In this document: positions 7,796 to 16,738 of the stretch, piece after piece
Layout: every line of letters begins with the position of its first letter
How positions within the stretch are numbered: the first letter of the stretch is position 1
Source: Bacillota bacterium
GTDB taxonomy: Bacteria; Bacillota; Sulfobacillia; Sulfobacillales; JAIMBI01
Length of the DNA stretch: 37,487 bases
NCBI GenBank assembly: GCA_021818685.1
Contig: JAKATP010000016.1
Location: forward strand, 1-37,487
Direction of reading: 5' to 3'
Translations under genes and position numbers: made by a program
Notes under the pieces: model-generated
Database searches by the model: none
The model's input: only the letters and a program-made list of their open reading frames with translations
Told to the model about the DNA's origin: nothing

Positions 7796-9194
7796 TGGCG
7801 CCCTCCATCTCGAACTTGATGAGCCGGTTCATCTCAACGGCAAATTCCATGGGCAGTTCGCGTGTGAAGGGTTCGATGAACCCCATCACGACCATGCGCG
7901 TGGCCTCTTCCTCGGACAGGCCGCGGCTCATGAGATAGAAGAGCTGCTCTTCGGATACCTTGGTTACGGTAGCCTCGTGTTCCATCTGCACGCGGCTGTC
8001 CAGCACTTCCGTGTAAGGAATGGTATCGGAGGTGGACTGCTGGTCAAGAATCAAGGTGTCGCACTTCACGTTGGACTTGGCGCCCTCGACTCCCTTGGCC
8101 ATGTGCACGAGGCCACGATAGGTGGTCTTGCCACCATGCTTGGAGATGGACTTCGACAGGATGGTAGAAGTCGTGTTGGGCGCGTAATGGTACATCTTGG
8201 AGCCCGTGTCCTGATGCTGATCCTTTCCGGCCACCGCGATCGAGAGCACCATGCCGCGGGCGCCTTCGCCGACCAAGTAGACCGATGGATACTTCATGGT
8301 CAGCTTGGATCCGATGTTGCCGTCGACCCACTCCATGGTGGCATTCTTCTGGGCCACCGCGCGCTTGGTCACTAGATTGTAGACATTCGGGGCCCAGTTC
8401 TGGACGGTGGTGTACCGCATCTGGGCCGATTCCTTGACCAGGATCTCGACGACCGCCGAGTGCAGGGACTCCGAGTTGTATACGGGCGCGGTGCAGCCCT
8501 CGACGTAGTGGCCGAAAGAATCTTCGTCCGCAATGATCAGGGTGCGTTCAAACTGTCCCATCTTCTCGGAGTTGATCCGGAAGTAGGCCTGCAGCGGGAT
8601 CCGGCAATGAACTCCCTTGGGGATGTAGACAAAGGACCCGCCGCTCCAGACGGCCGAGTTAAGCGCCGCAAACTTGTTGTCCTCCGGGGGGATGATGGTG
8701 CCGAAATACTCCCGCACCAAATCCGGATATTCCCGTAGGGCCGTGTCAGTGTCGCAGAAGAGCACGCCCTGATCCGCCAGTTCACGGTGAATGTTGTGGT
8801 ACACGACTTCAGAGTCGTACTGCGCCGACACCCCCGCGAGGAACTTGCGCTCAGCTTCGGGGATCCCGAGCCGTTCGAAGGTGTCCTTGATGGAGGCCGG
8901 CACCTCGTCCCACGTGCGGCCCTGCCGTTCCGACGGCCGCACATAGTAGAAGATGTCGTCGAAGTCGAGATGGGAGAGGTCCCCGCCCCAGGTGGGCATG
9001 GGCTTCTTCAGGAACACATCGAGCGCGTGCAGGCGGAAGTCACGCATCCAGGCCGGTTCCTGCTTAATGCGCGAGATTTCTTCGACCACTTCGCGCGTAA
9101 GCCCGCGCTGAAACTTCAATACGCCGACATCACCGTCGTTGAACCCATACTCGTACTCGTCGTGCAGCTCAAGCTTCTTCGGGGTGGTCGCCAT
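7788..9194 (-). CDS. sufB: Fe-S cluster assembly scaffold SufB
   Basis: The 468-residue product matches SufB, the core of the SufBCD complex that builds and transfers [4Fe-4S] clusters. Typical SufB stretches are [18 protein letters not shown] in the middle of the protein, [10 protein letters not shown] and the conserved cysteine in KCDTL near the C-terminal beta-helix core. It starts at ATG 9194 with a GGAGG-type site upstream. It is the fifth gene of the operon, as in Bacillus sufCDSUB, and its stop overlaps the start of the Rieske gene, so the two are probably translationally coupled. The long beta-helix region and length are normal for the family. Confidence 0.96.
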   Translation of the reverse strand: MATTPKKLELHDEYEYGFNDGDVGVLKFQRGLTREVVEEISRIKQEPAWMRDFRLHALDVFLKKPMPTWGGDLSHLDFDDIFYYVRPSERQGRTWDEVPASIKDTFERLGIPEAERKFLAGVSAQYDSEVVYHNIHRELADQGVLFCDTDTALREYPDLVREYFGTIIPPEDNKFAALNSAVWSGGSFVYIPKGVHCRIPLQAYFRINSEKMGQFERTLIIADEDSFGHYVEGCTAPVYNSESLHSAVVEILVKESAQMRYTTVQNWAPNVYNLVTKRAVAQKNATMEWVDGNIGSKLTMKYPSVYLVGEGARGMVLSIAVAGKDQHQDTGSKMYHYAPNTTSTILSKSISKHGGKTTYRGLVHMAKGVEGAKSNVKCDTLILDQQSTSDTIPYTEVLDSRVQMEHEATVTKVSEEQLFYLMSRGLSEEEATRMVVMGFIEPFTRELPMEFAVEMNRLIKFEMEGAIG

Positions 9195-9242
9195 GGCTCG
9201 CGCCTCCTTCTTGTGAATTAGTCATCGTGTGGGCGTTCCTGC

Positions 9243-9268
9243 TTAGGATGCGTCGTTAGGATGCGTCC
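9243..9268. repeat. 13-bp tandem duplication at the sufU stop
   Basis: TTAGGATGCGTCG (9243-9255) is followed directly by TTAGGATGCGTCC (9256-9268), differing only in the last base. Since 13 is not a multiple of three, the two copies are read in different frames at the end of sufU. Confidence 0.85.
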
Positions 9269-9692
9269 GACCGGCCTCTACCTCGCTCAGTGCCTGCAAA
9301 AGCGCGTTGTGGGCGAGGGTGGCACACTTGACCCGGCTCGCAAAACGCCGCACACCCGCGAGCGAGTTCCAGTCTCCGGGCGGAGGCTCCTCGCTCTTGC
9401 CCGTGATGAAGTCGATGAAGCCGCGCGCGGTCTGGCGCGCCTCCGCCACGGGGCGGCCGACAATGCTATCCATCAACATCGAGGCCGATGCCGTGCTGAT
9501 GGAGCAGCCGTGCCCATCGAAAGCCGCGTCCGTGACCTTCTCGTCGCGCACCTGGAGGTCGACCGTGATGCGGTCGCCGCAGGTGGGGTTGAAAAGGCCC
9601 TGACTGGCGCTCGGGTCAGCCAGCCGCCCACGCCGGCGGGGATTCTGGTTGTGGTCCAGGATGACCTCGCGATAAAGCTCATCAAGATCCAT
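9243..9692 (-). CDS. sufU: SufU, zinc-dependent sulfur transfer partner of SufS
   Basis: The IscU-like protein has 149 residues. The three conserved cysteines and the aspartate are present: C38 and D40 (TCGD), C63 (GCSIS) and C123 (VKCATLA). The insertion between the second and third cysteines typical of SufU rather than IscU is also there. In Firmicutes SufU takes the persulfide from SufS. The gene overlaps sufS by 11 bases. Its last codons lie in a 13-bp tandem duplication (9243-9268), which appears to have created the final residues and the stop codon. Confidence 0.94.
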   Translation of the reverse strand: MDLDELYREVILDHNQNPRRRGRLADPSASQGLFNPTCGDRITVDLQVRDEKVTDAAFDGHGCSISTASASMLMDSIVGRPVAEARQTARGFIDFITGKSEEPPPGDWNSLAGVRRFASRVKCATLAHNALLQALSEVEAGRTHPNDAS

Positions 9693-10902
9693 GAAAGAAC
9701 CTCACCGTGTGCTCGAGCCCTTCCACCAGGGCGTCGATATCGTCGGGCTCATTATACAGATAGAAGCTCGCGCGGACGGTGGAGCCGACATCGAGCCAGT
9801 TCATCAAGGGCTGGCAGCAGTGATGGCCGGCGCGCACCGCGATGCCTCGAGCGTCCAAGACCTGTGCCACGTCGTGCGGATGAACGCCCTTCAGATTGAA
9901 GGCGATAAGGCTGGTACGGGCGTGGTCCGGGCCGTAGATGTCGACCCCGTCCACCTGCGACAGTCGGTTGTAGGCCAGGGCGGCCAGCTCCCGATCGTGG
10001 TCGTATATGCGTTCCATGCCCACCTCGGACAGGAACGAGAGGGCAGCGCCGAGACCGATGGCGCCCGCGATGTGGGGCGTACCACCCTCAAAGCGCTCCG
10101 GCGGCTCTTTGAAGGTAGAGTGCTCACGCTCCACCTGCTCGATCATCTCGCCGCCAAAGTAGAGCGGCGCCGTCTCGGCCAGAAGCTCACGCTTGCCGTA
10201 CAGGACACCCACGCCGGTGGGACCCCCGAGCTTGTGGCCCGAAAAAGCAAGGAAGTCGGCGTCGAGAGCCGCCACGTCGACGGGCATGTGCGGAACCGAC
10301 TGCGCGCCGTCCACGACCATGACCGCGCCCACACGGTGCGCTTCGCGGGCAATTTCGGCGATAGGGTTCACGGTGCCCAGCACATTGGAGGCATGAAACA
10401 TGGCCACGATCCGGGTGCGCGATGACAGCACCGCCCGCACGGCGTCCAAGCCCACGCTACCATCAGCGTCCAGTTCCACAAACCGCAGACGTGCCCCCGT
10501 GCGCGCCGCCACCTGCTGCCAGGGCACCAGGTTGGAATGATGTTCGGCCGGAGTCAACACAATCTCGTCCCCGGGCGCAAGATGCGTGCCGCCGTACCCG
10601 TGGGCGACGAGATTGAGCCCCTCGGTCGCCCCGTGTGTAAAGACGATCTCATCCCGCTCGCGCGCATTCAGAAAGCTTCGAACGCGGTCACGCGCTCCCT
10701 CGTAGGCGCCGGTCGCCTCCTCCCCGAGCGTGTGCACACTCCGATGCACGTTGGCCGTGTAGTGTTCGTAGTACGCACGCTCCGCGTCGATGGCGGCCTG
10801 CGGCTTCAGAGCGGTCGCGGCCGAGTCGAGATAGACAAGCCGGTAGCCGTTTACCTTCCGGCTCAGGACTGGGTACTGATCCCGGATAGTCTTGGTGATC
10901 AC
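9682..10902 (-). CDS. sufS: cysteine desulfurase SufS
   Basis: The group II cysteine desulfurase has 406 residues. It removes sulfur from L-cysteine as an enzyme persulfide, leaving alanine. The PLP lysine is K224 in SGHKLGGPTG, the PLP-binding aspartate lies in VVDGAQS (198-202), and the catalytic cysteine is C362 in RAGHHCCQP, followed by a second cysteine where alanine is usual. The short loop around it is that of SufS rather than IscS, so activity should depend on SufU, which is encoded next. The start is GTG 10902, which overlaps the sufD stop (GTGA), with GGAGG 6 bases upstream. Confidence 0.96.
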   Translation of the reverse strand: MITKTIRDQYPVLSRKVNGYRLVYLDSAATALKPQAAIDAERAYYEHYTANVHRSVHTLGEEATGAYEGARDRVRSFLNARERDEIVFTHGATEGLNLVAHGYGGTHLAPGDEIVLTPAEHHSNLVPWQQVAARTGARLRFVELDADGSVGLDAVRAVLSSRTRIVAMFHASNVLGTVNPIAEIAREAHRVGAVMVVDGAQSVPHMPVDVAALDADFLAFSGHKLGGPTGVGVLYGKRELLAETAPLYFGGEMIEQVEREHSTFKEPPERFEGGTPHIAGAIGLGAALSFLSEVGMERIYDHDRELAALAYNRLSQVDGVDIYGPDHARTSLIAFNLKGVHPHDVAQVLDARGIAVRAGHHCCQPLMNWLDVGSTVRASFYLYNEPDDIDALVEGLEHTVRFFHGS

Positions 10903-12179
10903 GACTCACCTCCGAGCTTGGTTTCCACGAGTTCCCGCACGCGCTCTTGTACCGACGCCGGCGCGAGACTCGCGAGGACCGGCTCCAGAAAACCTCGGAT
11001 AACGACACGCCGCGCTTCTTCGGGTTCGAGTCCCCGGCTTTCGAGGTAGTAGAGCATCGTCGGGTCGACCGGCCCGGCGCTCGCGGAATGGGCGGCGAAG
11101 ACGTCGTTGTCGTCAATCTGCAGCGACGGGATGGCGTCGGCTCGGGCCTGGTCGGAGAGCATGAGGGTCTGCTCCTTCTGGCGGGCGTCGGAACCTACGG
11201 CGCCTTTCTTGATCACACTTTGTCCGGTGAAAACGCTCCGCGCGCGGTCGCCCATGACCCCGCGCGCCAGGATGGCGCTGCGGGTGTGGGGCGCCTCGTG
11301 CACGACCTCCGCCGTGTAGTCTTGATGCTGGGAGCCAGTGCCATAAAACACCGTCACGCTCGACATGGACGCGCCAGCGTCCCGGAGGTTGGTGGTGAGG
11401 CCCGCCACAGAGAGCGCGCCTCCAAATTCGCCCGTATGCCAGTCGACCCGGGCGTCTTTACCGACCTGGGCCGAACGCCGCAGGAAGGCCTCCGCGCCTG
11501 GCGGCAGCTGTTGAATACCGGCTACGGTAACGTGACTGCCTTCGCGCGCCTGCACCTCCATGACTTCGGACACCAGCACCCGGTGCAGATCGGCGGGGTC
11601 ACCCAGCAGCGTCTCAACGACCGTTACGCGTGCGGCTTCGTCAGCTAGGATAGCCATCCGCGGCAAGTACCCCGGGCTTTCTCCGTCGAGCCAGTGGACG
11701 ACCGTGATGGGATCCACCACCTCTACCTCCGGCGGGATATAGCAGAAGAGTCCGGGGTGCCAAAACGCGCGATTCAGGGCCGTGTACCGGTCAAAGGCGT
11801 CGTTCTGAATCTGGCCCAAAATCTGGCGAACCCGATCTGGATGCTGGGTGAGGGCTACCGCCAGATCCATCACGATCACGCCGGCGGCGGTCTGGGCCGG
11901 GGTGAGCGCGACGTCGGCCGTGCCGGCAGGGGTCAGGAGAACCGTGGCGGCGGCGCGGACGCCGGCCGGGACCGGTCCGGGCCGGCGCTCCAGATACGGA
12001 ATGGCCTCCAGGCGGCGGCCGGTAAGAGGCGTCCGTGGGCGCTCGGGAATCGGCATCCCTTCATAGAGGGTCAGCGATCGCTGGCGTTCGGCCCGATGCC
12101 ACGCGGGCTCGGTCGCAAAGAATTCCTGCTGACGCACCCGAAGCTCGGAGGAAACGGCGGTTGCGGCCGAAGTTTCCAC
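10899..12179 (-). CDS. sufD: Fe-S cluster assembly protein SufD
   Basis: The 426-residue product is a SufD, the SufB paralogue that forms the SufB-SufD heterodimer on which clusters are built with the SufC ATPase. The N-terminal helical region is variable as usual. The C-terminal beta-helix core and terminal helices are well conserved, including the histidine in AAHSASAG and the PTMLYYLESRGL stretch. The start is GTG 12179, behind a purine-rich site that overlaps the end of sufC. The stop overlaps the sufS start. It is the second gene of the operon, as in Bacillus. Confidence 0.94.
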   Translation of the reverse strand: METSAATAVSSELRVRQQEFFATEPAWHRAERQRSLTLYEGMPIPERPRTPLTGRRLEAIPYLERRPGPVPAGVRAAATVLLTPAGTADVALTPAQTAAGVIVMDLAVALTQHPDRVRQILGQIQNDAFDRYTALNRAFWHPGLFCYIPPEVEVVDPITVVHWLDGESPGYLPRMAILADEAARVTVVETLLGDPADLHRVLVSEVMEVQAREGSHVTVAGIQQLPPGAEAFLRRSAQVGKDARVDWHTGEFGGALSVAGLTTNLRDAGASMSSVTVFYGTGSQHQDYTAEVVHEAPHTRSAILARGVMGDRARSVFTGQSVIKKGAVGSDARQKEQTLMLSDQARADAIPSLQIDDNDVFAAHSASAGPVDPTMLYYLESRGLEPEEARRVVIRGFLEPVLASLAPASVQERVRELVETKLGGES

Positions 12180-12180
12180 G

Positions 12181-12933
12181 CTACACCTCCTCCCGGATCC
12201 ACTCGTAGCCTCGCTGTTCCAGATCGGCGGCGAGCTCGGGACCGCCGGACCGGACGACCCGGCCGTCGAACATGATGTGGACGACGTCGGGCGTCACGTA
12301 GTTCAGGATGCGCTGATAGTGGGTGATGAGGAGCATCCCGAGGTCCGGGCCGCGCATGGCCTCAACCCCTTCGGACACGATGCGCACGGCATCGATGTCA
12401 AGTCCGGAGTCGATTTCGTCCAAGACGGCGATCCGCGGCTTCAAGAGCAGCATCTGTAAGATCTCGTTGCGCTTCTTCTCACCGCCGGAGAAGCCTTCAT
12501 TCAAATACCGATTAGCAAAGCTGTGATCGATGTGCAGTACGTCCATCGCCCGGTCAAGCTCATCGCGGAAGTCTTTCAGGCGGATGGGCTCGGTCTCCGT
12601 ACGGCGGGCGTTGATGGCCGCGCGCAGAAAGTTGGCGGTGGTCACACCCGACACTTCGTAGGGATACTGCATGGCCAGGAACAGGCCGAGGCGCGACCGC
12701 TGGTGGGTTTTGAGCGCCAGCACATCCTCCCCGTCAAGGGTCACCCGGCCGCTCGTCACCTGGTAGCGGGGATGGCCCATCAACGTCTGCGCGAGCGTGC
12801 TCTTGCCGGTGCCGTTCGGTCCCATCACGGCGTGGACCTCACCGCCCCGTACGACCAGCGACAGCCCCTTCAAGACCGGGGTGCCGTCTACGCTGACGTG
12901 GAGATTGTCGATGACCAGTTCCGGTGCCGCCAT
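12181..12933 (-). CDS. sufC: Fe-S assembly ATPase SufC
   Basis: This 250-residue ABC-type ATPase energises the SufBD scaffold. The Walker A is GPNGTGKST (38-46), the signature is FSGGEKKR around 148-155 and the Walker B is IAVLDEIDSGLD around 168-179; the switch histidine lies in LLITHY. There are no membrane segments, as expected for SufC. It is the first gene of the operon. GAGGAGG lies 6 bases before the ATG, and a promoter sits about 50 bases upstream on the same strand, divergent from yqeG. Confidence 0.97.
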   Translation of the reverse strand: MAAPELVIDNLHVSVDGTPVLKGLSLVVRGGEVHAVMGPNGTGKSTLAQTLMGHPRYQVTSGRVTLDGEDVLALKTHQRSRLGLFLAMQYPYEVSGVTTANFLRAAINARRTETEPIRLKDFRDELDRAMDVLHIDHSFANRYLNEGFSGGEKKRNEILQMLLLKPRIAVLDEIDSGLDIDAVRIVSEGVEAMRGPDLGMLLITHYQRILNYVTPDVVHIMFDGRVVRSGGPELAADLEQRGYEWIREEV

Positions 12934-12980
12934 GCCTGCCTCCTCATATCCGACTACTTTGCTAGGTTTTCGCGTTCCCT

Positions 12981-13008
12981 AGTCTACGCCCGTGGGCCGA
13001 AAAGTCAA
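12981..13008 (-). promoter_or_regulatory. sigma-A type promoter of the suf operon
   Basis: On the minus strand TTGACT (13008-13003), 16 bases, then TAGACT (12986-12981). The transcript would begin near 12974, leaving a leader of about 40 bases before sufC. No clear operator was recognised. Confidence 0.6.
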
Positions 13009-13014
13009 CGTCAC

Positions 13015-13043
13015 GTCCATCGCGCGCGGTCATCCGCTATAAT
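13015..13043 (+). promoter_or_regulatory. candidate promoter of the yqeG-aro-gcv operon
   Basis: A perfect TATAAT lies at 13038-13043, about 57 bases before the yqeG start. The hexamer 17 bases upstream (GTCCAT) is a poor -35. The divergent suf promoter is about 10 bases further left, so the two promoters lie nearly back to back. Confidence 0.5.
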
Positions 13044-13099
13044 GCGGCCATTAGCATGCCGCGAGCGCGCTCACTATCCGGCGGAGGGAGCATGGCGCC

Positions 13100-13600
13100 G
13101 TGATCGATGCGCTCAGACCCCGGCTGTTGGTGCCGTCGTTGTTGGCCGTGGACCTTGATAGACTGCGCCACCGAGGTATCGAGGGTCTCATCCTCGACCT
13201 CGATAACACGGTGGTGCACTGGGATCGGGATGCGACGGCCCCCGAATTCGCCGCGTGGATCGAGCGAGCCAAAGAGGGTGCGTTTCGCATGTGTCTCGTG
13301 TCCAATAGCCTCGGGCCCCGCGTCGCGCGTTTCTCGGCGGAGCTCGATATTCCCGCTATTGCCCGCGCCGCGAAGCCGCGGCGCCGCTCCTTCCGTCAGG
13401 CCATGGAGATTATGGGCACCACGGCCGAGCATACGGCCGTAATTGGCGACCAGATCTTCACGGATGTCCTGGGCGGAAACCGCCTACATCTTTTCACGGT
13501 GCTGGTGACACCGCTGAGCCCGCTGGAGTTTTGGACAACTCGGATGCTTCGCCGGGTGGAGCATCTTGTGGTCCCGGGTCGGAAGACCGAGCGTGAATGA
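13100..13600 (+). CDS. yqeG: YqeG family HAD phosphatase
   Basis: The small HAD superfamily (subfamily IIIA) protein has 166 residues. Motif I is DLDNTV (33-38) with both aspartates, SNS serves as motif II, a lysine lies in AKPRRRSF, and motif IV is IGDQIFTDVLGGN. YqeG is conserved in Firmicutes, and in Bacillus its gene adjoins aroE and yqeH. Its physiological substrate is not established; homologues in plants and yeast act on phosphatidylglycerol phosphate. The start is GTG 13100. An ATG at 13092 is out because it meets a stop after two codons. It is the first gene of a long co-directional run and overlaps aroE. Confidence 0.93.
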   Translation: MIDALRPRLLVPSLLAVDLDRLRHRGIEGLILDLDNTVVHWDRDATAPEFAAWIERAKEGAFRMCLVSNSLGPRVARFSAELDIPAIARAAKPRRRSFRQAMEIMGTTAEHTAVIGDQIFTDVLGGNRLHLFTVLVTPLSPLEFWTTRMLRRVEHLVVPGRKTERE

Positions 13601-14402
13601 ATTGCGCGGGTTTGCGGTGCTGGGCCACCCCATCGGACACAGTCTGTCACCGCGCATCCACGACGCGGGTTTTCGTGCACGGGGCCTCGAAGACTGCCGC
13701 TACGTGGCCGTCGACGTACCCCAGCCGGAATCCTGGGCAGACGTGGTGAAGACCCTCCGGCAGGACGGGTTCTGGGGTTTCAATCTGACCCGGCCGCTGA
13801 AGGAGCTGGTGGCCTCCTCATCGCGTCTCACCACCCGCGACCGCTGGGCGGTGGCCACCGGCGCCGTGAACACTCTGATGGTGCGCGGGAGCGATGCGAC
13901 GGGCGTCTGGTCCGGTGCCAACACCGATGCGCCGGCCTTCCTACAGAGCGTGGAGGCCCGTTCCCTCACGCCGCGCACCGCACTGGTGTTCGGCTCGGGC
14001 GGCGCTGCTCGGGCGAGCCTGGCCGCGCTCGAAGCGGCCGGTGCCGCCGTGACCCTCGCGGCCCGCCGACCCCCACGGTTTCCGGTCCGCTGGGTGGACA
14101 TGGAGGCGGGCCTTTACGCGGCCCGGGACGCTGAGCTGGTGGTCAACGCCACCCCCGTCGGTCAGGCCGGGGAAGGTTCGTGGTCCAGGCTTCCCGTGTT
14201 TTCTGCCGGGCAGACGGTGGTGGACTGGGTGTACGCCCCGCCGGCCACCCCTTTTTTGCAGGCCGCCGCCGCGGGAGGTGCCCGGTGCATCGGCGGGATT
14301 GAGCTCTTGGTGCGGCAGGCGGCGCTGGCTTGGGTGCATTGGTTTGGGGAAGCGGGGCCGCTTGCGGCCATGGGCCGGGCCGTGGGGTGGGACCCCCCAT
14401 GA
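13593..14402 (+). CDS. aroE: shikimate dehydrogenase
   Basis: This is an NADPH-dependent 3-dehydroshikimate reductase of 269 residues. The substrate-binding SLSPRIHD sequence is at 17-24. The catalytic Lys is K70 in LTRPLKE and the catalytic Asp is D112 in GANTDAPAF, where the usual glycine two residues on is alanine. The nucleotide-binding loop GSGGAARA is at 134-141, and the C-terminal GGIELLVRQAA is typical. The GTG start at 13593 overlaps the yqeG stop by 8 bases and begins where family members begin; upstream in-frame starts would lie deeper in yqeG. It belongs to the aro set spread over this operon (aroE, aroC, aroK, aroB, aroQ). Confidence 0.94.
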   Translation: MNELRGFAVLGHPIGHSLSPRIHDAGFRARGLEDCRYVAVDVPQPESWADVVKTLRQDGFWGFNLTRPLKELVASSSRLTTRDRWAVATGAVNTLMVRGSDATGVWSGANTDAPAFLQSVEARSLTPRTALVFGSGGAARASLAALEAAGAAVTLAARRPPRFPVRWVDMEAGLYAARDAELVVNATPVGQAGEGSWSRLPVFSAGQTVVDWVYAPPATPFLQAAAAGGARCIGGIELLVRQAALAWVHWFGEAGPLAAMGRAVGWDPP

Positions 14403-14995
14403 TGGCCTGGGAACGAGCGGTCCTGGCGGCGCTCTTGGCCGGTGGAGTCGGGTTCCTGGCGCTCGGGAGTCCACGCACTTTGGGTGTCGAGCGGTCAATT
14501 CCGTCGGGGGTGCGCCTGGCGGGCACCGTTTTGGCCCTGTTGGCGGGTGGGCTCTACGTCCTTACGGGCGGTGCGGTCGCGGTGGTGACGGCCTGGGCCT
14601 CCGTACTGGCCGCGATGGCTGACATTGTGGACCGGGTCATTCCGCATCGCTGGGTGCTGCTGCTGGCGTTAACGGGTGTGGTCCGGATGGGCATGGGTTC
14701 TTTGGTCTGGCTTCCGACGATGGTCCTGGCGGCCGCCCTGGGCGCCTTCTTCCTGGTCGTCTACATCGTGCTGCGCGGAGGGATCGGGTTAGGTGACGTG
14801 AAGCTGGCGACCGCCATGGGAATCGGCCTCGGATGGCCGATCGGCCTCGATGCGGTCGTCTATGGCCTCCTGGCAGGCGGTCTGTGGGGTGCGCTGCTCT
14901 TGGTGCTCCGGCGCGCCCGGGCACGGGACAGCATCGCGTTTGGGCCCTTTCTAGCGCTGGGGGTGCTGATTGCCCTCCTGGTACGTCCGGGCTGA
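14399..14995 (+). CDS. prepilin peptidase (A24 family), single-domain
   Basis: The very hydrophobic membrane protein has 198 residues and perhaps six segments. It carries the two aspartates of the GXGD-type peptidases: D75 in MADIVDRVIPH and D133 in GIGLGDVKL. It would cleave leader peptides of type IV pilin-like proteins at the inner face of the membrane. The N-terminal methyltransferase domain with paired CXXC motifs found in PilD/ComC is absent, so it resembles CpaA/TadV or archaeal-type enzymes. The ATG at 14399 overlaps the aroE stop (ATGA), so it is coupled to the aro genes. No pilin, secretion ATPase or other pilus gene lies in the window. Confidence 0.87.
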   Translation: MMAWERAVLAALLAGGVGFLALGSPRTLGVERSIPSGVRLAGTVLALLAGGLYVLTGGAVAVVTAWASVLAAMADIVDRVIPHRWVLLLALTGVVRMGMGSLVWLPTMVLAAALGAFFLVVYIVLRGGIGLGDVKLATAMGIGLGWPIGLDAVVYGLLAGGLWGALLLVLRRARARDSIAFGPFLALGVLIALLVRPG

Positions 14996-15078
14996 GCTGC
15001 AGGAGCTGTTCGCGACCGGCGAGAACGCTGGGAAGGCCCGAGGTTCAAGGAGCCCTGGAGGCGATGGGAGGGATAGCA

Positions 15079-16233
15079 TTGGGATGGCGCTGGCTCACGG
15101 CAGGAGAGTCACATGGACCCGGGCTGGTTGGCATTGTCGAGGGGGTGCCCGCGCGAATGGCGTTGGCGCGGGAGGACATCGACCGTGATCTGGAGCGACG
15201 CCAGAAGGGTTACGGACGCGGCAAGCGCATGGCGATCGAACAGGATCGGGTCGAGGTGTATGGTGGCATCCGCCACGGCTATACGCTCGGCTCGCCGGTT
15301 GCCTTCCTGGTGCGGAACCGGGATTTTTCCCATTGGACGGAGGCCATGTCGCCTGACCCGGCCCCCACTCACCGCATCGTGACGCGGCCCCGGCCCGGGC
15401 ATGCCGACCTTGTGGGGGGACTCAAATATGGTCATCGGGATCTCCGCAATGTCTTGGAGCGGGCGTCGGCCCGTGAGACGACGATGCGCGTGGCGCTGGG
15501 AGCGGTCGCGCGAACCTTTCTGGCCGCCCTCGACATCCGCGTGGTCGGCCACGTGATCAGCCTAGGCGACGTGAGGGCGCCCGATCGGATCTATATGGAA
15601 GAAGAGTTTACCCGCGCGGAGGATTCCCCGGTGCGCGTGATTGATCCGGCAAGCGAAGCGGCGATGATGGCGGCCATTGATCGCGCACGCGCAGCCGGAG
15701 ACACGCTTGGCGGTCAGGTAGAGGTGTGCGCTTTCGGACTTCCGGCGGGTCTTGGCAGCTATGTGCAGTGGGACCGCCGTCTCGAGGCCGACTTGGCCTC
15801 CGCCATGCTCTCAATTCAGGCCTTCAAGGGGGTCGAGGTGGGGGCCGGCTTCCGCCAGAGTGCCGAGCCCGGTTCCGCCGTGCACGACGAGATCTTCTGG
15901 ACGGAGGGGCGGGGATTCTACCGGGAGAGCAATCGCGCGGGCGGTCTTGAGGGCGGAGTCACCACGGGCATGCCGCTCGTGGTACGAGCCGCCATGAAAC
16001 CTCTGTCCACTCTCATGAAGCCGCTGCGGAGCGTCGATGTCGAGAGCAAGGATGCGTATCTGGCGCAGGTGGAGCGTTCCGATGTCACGGCCGTGCCTCC
16101 GGCCGTGGTGGTGGCCGAAGCGATGATGATGCATGTGCTGGCCGCCGCGACCCTAGAGAAATTCGGCGGTGACAGCCTGGAGGAAATCCGTGAGCGGGTC
16201 GAGCACTGGCGCGAGACGACGCGCCGCTTCTAG
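15079..16233 (+). CDS. aroC: chorismate synthase
   Basis: The protein makes chorismate from 5-enolpyruvylshikimate 3-phosphate, using reduced FMN. It has 384 residues. The N-terminal LTAGESHGPGL signature and its histidine, RRQKGYGRGKRM, RPRPGHADL, the ARETTMRVALGA stretch and the C-terminal DVTAVPPAVVVAEAM are all present. I choose TTG 15079 because GGGAGGG lies 6 bases upstream. The in-frame ATG at 15064 would place that site inside the gene and has no well-spaced site of its own. It follows the prepilin peptidase gene after about 80 bases and overlaps aroK by 44 bases. Confidence 0.95.
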   Translation: MGWRWLTAGESHGPGLVGIVEGVPARMALAREDIDRDLERRQKGYGRGKRMAIEQDRVEVYGGIRHGYTLGSPVAFLVRNRDFSHWTEAMSPDPAPTHRIVTRPRPGHADLVGGLKYGHRDLRNVLERASARETTMRVALGAVARTFLAALDIRVVGHVISLGDVRAPDRIYMEEEFTRAEDSPVRVIDPASEAAMMAAIDRARAAGDTLGGQVEVCAFGLPAGLGSYVQWDRRLEADLASAMLSIQAFKGVEVGAGFRQSAEPGSAVHDEIFWTEGRGFYRESNRAGGLEGGVTTGMPLVVRAAMKPLSTLMKPLRSVDVESKDAYLAQVERSDVTAVPPAVVVAEAMMMHVLAAATLEKFGGDSLEEIRERVEHWRETTRRF

Positions 16234-16738
16234 ACCGGTGCTGCTAATGGGGTTCATGGGGGCGGGAAAGTCCACGGTCGGACCGCTCCTCGGCCGCCGG
16301 CTGGGATTTTCTTTCGTCGACCTTGACACGGCCGTCTCCGAGCACTTCCAGAGTCCCGCCAACGAGCAGCTGGCAGCGATGGGCGAACGGGAATTTCGGA
16401 GGCGGGAGGGCGTGGTGCTCGAGGACGTGTTGCAGGTTCGAAACCTGGTGGTGGCCCTCGGCGGGGGCACGGTAACGGACGCGCGGAGCCGCCTGATCAT
16501 TCGCGCCCATCGCGGATGTCTTTTATGGCTCGACGTTGATTGGCCGACCGTGGCGCACCGGCTTCGAGGTTCCACGCGGCCGCTGTGGCAGGGGAGCGAC
16601 TGGGAGCGGCGCCTGCTGTTTGACCGGCGCCGGGCACTTTATGCTGCGCTGGCCGAGGTGCGCGTCGACGCGCGCCAGGACGCCTTGACCGTCGCGGCGG
16701 AGGCGCATCGGGATCTGGAGGCGCAGCGTGTGGTCTGA
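16190..16738 (+). CDS. aroK: shikimate kinase
   Basis: The product phosphorylates shikimate at O3. It has 182 residues. The P-loop is GFMGAGKST (about 21-29), followed by DLDTAV with the Mg/shikimate-binding aspartate, the REFRRREGVVL stretch and ALGGGTV for substrate binding. The lid region has RGSTRPL. GTG 16190 is chosen as start because GGAGGA lies 5 bases upstream. The gene begins inside aroC, so translation is probably coupled. It ends overlapping aroB by 11 bases. Confidence 0.94.
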   Translation: MSGSSTGARRRAASRPVLLMGFMGAGKSTVGPLLGRRLGFSFVDLDTAVSEHFQSPANEQLAAMGEREFRRREGVVLEDVLQVRNLVVALGGGTVTDARSRLIIRAHRGCLLWLDVDWPTVAHRLRGSTRPLWQGSDWERRLLFDRRRALYAALAEVRVDARQDALTVAAEAHRDLEAQRVV

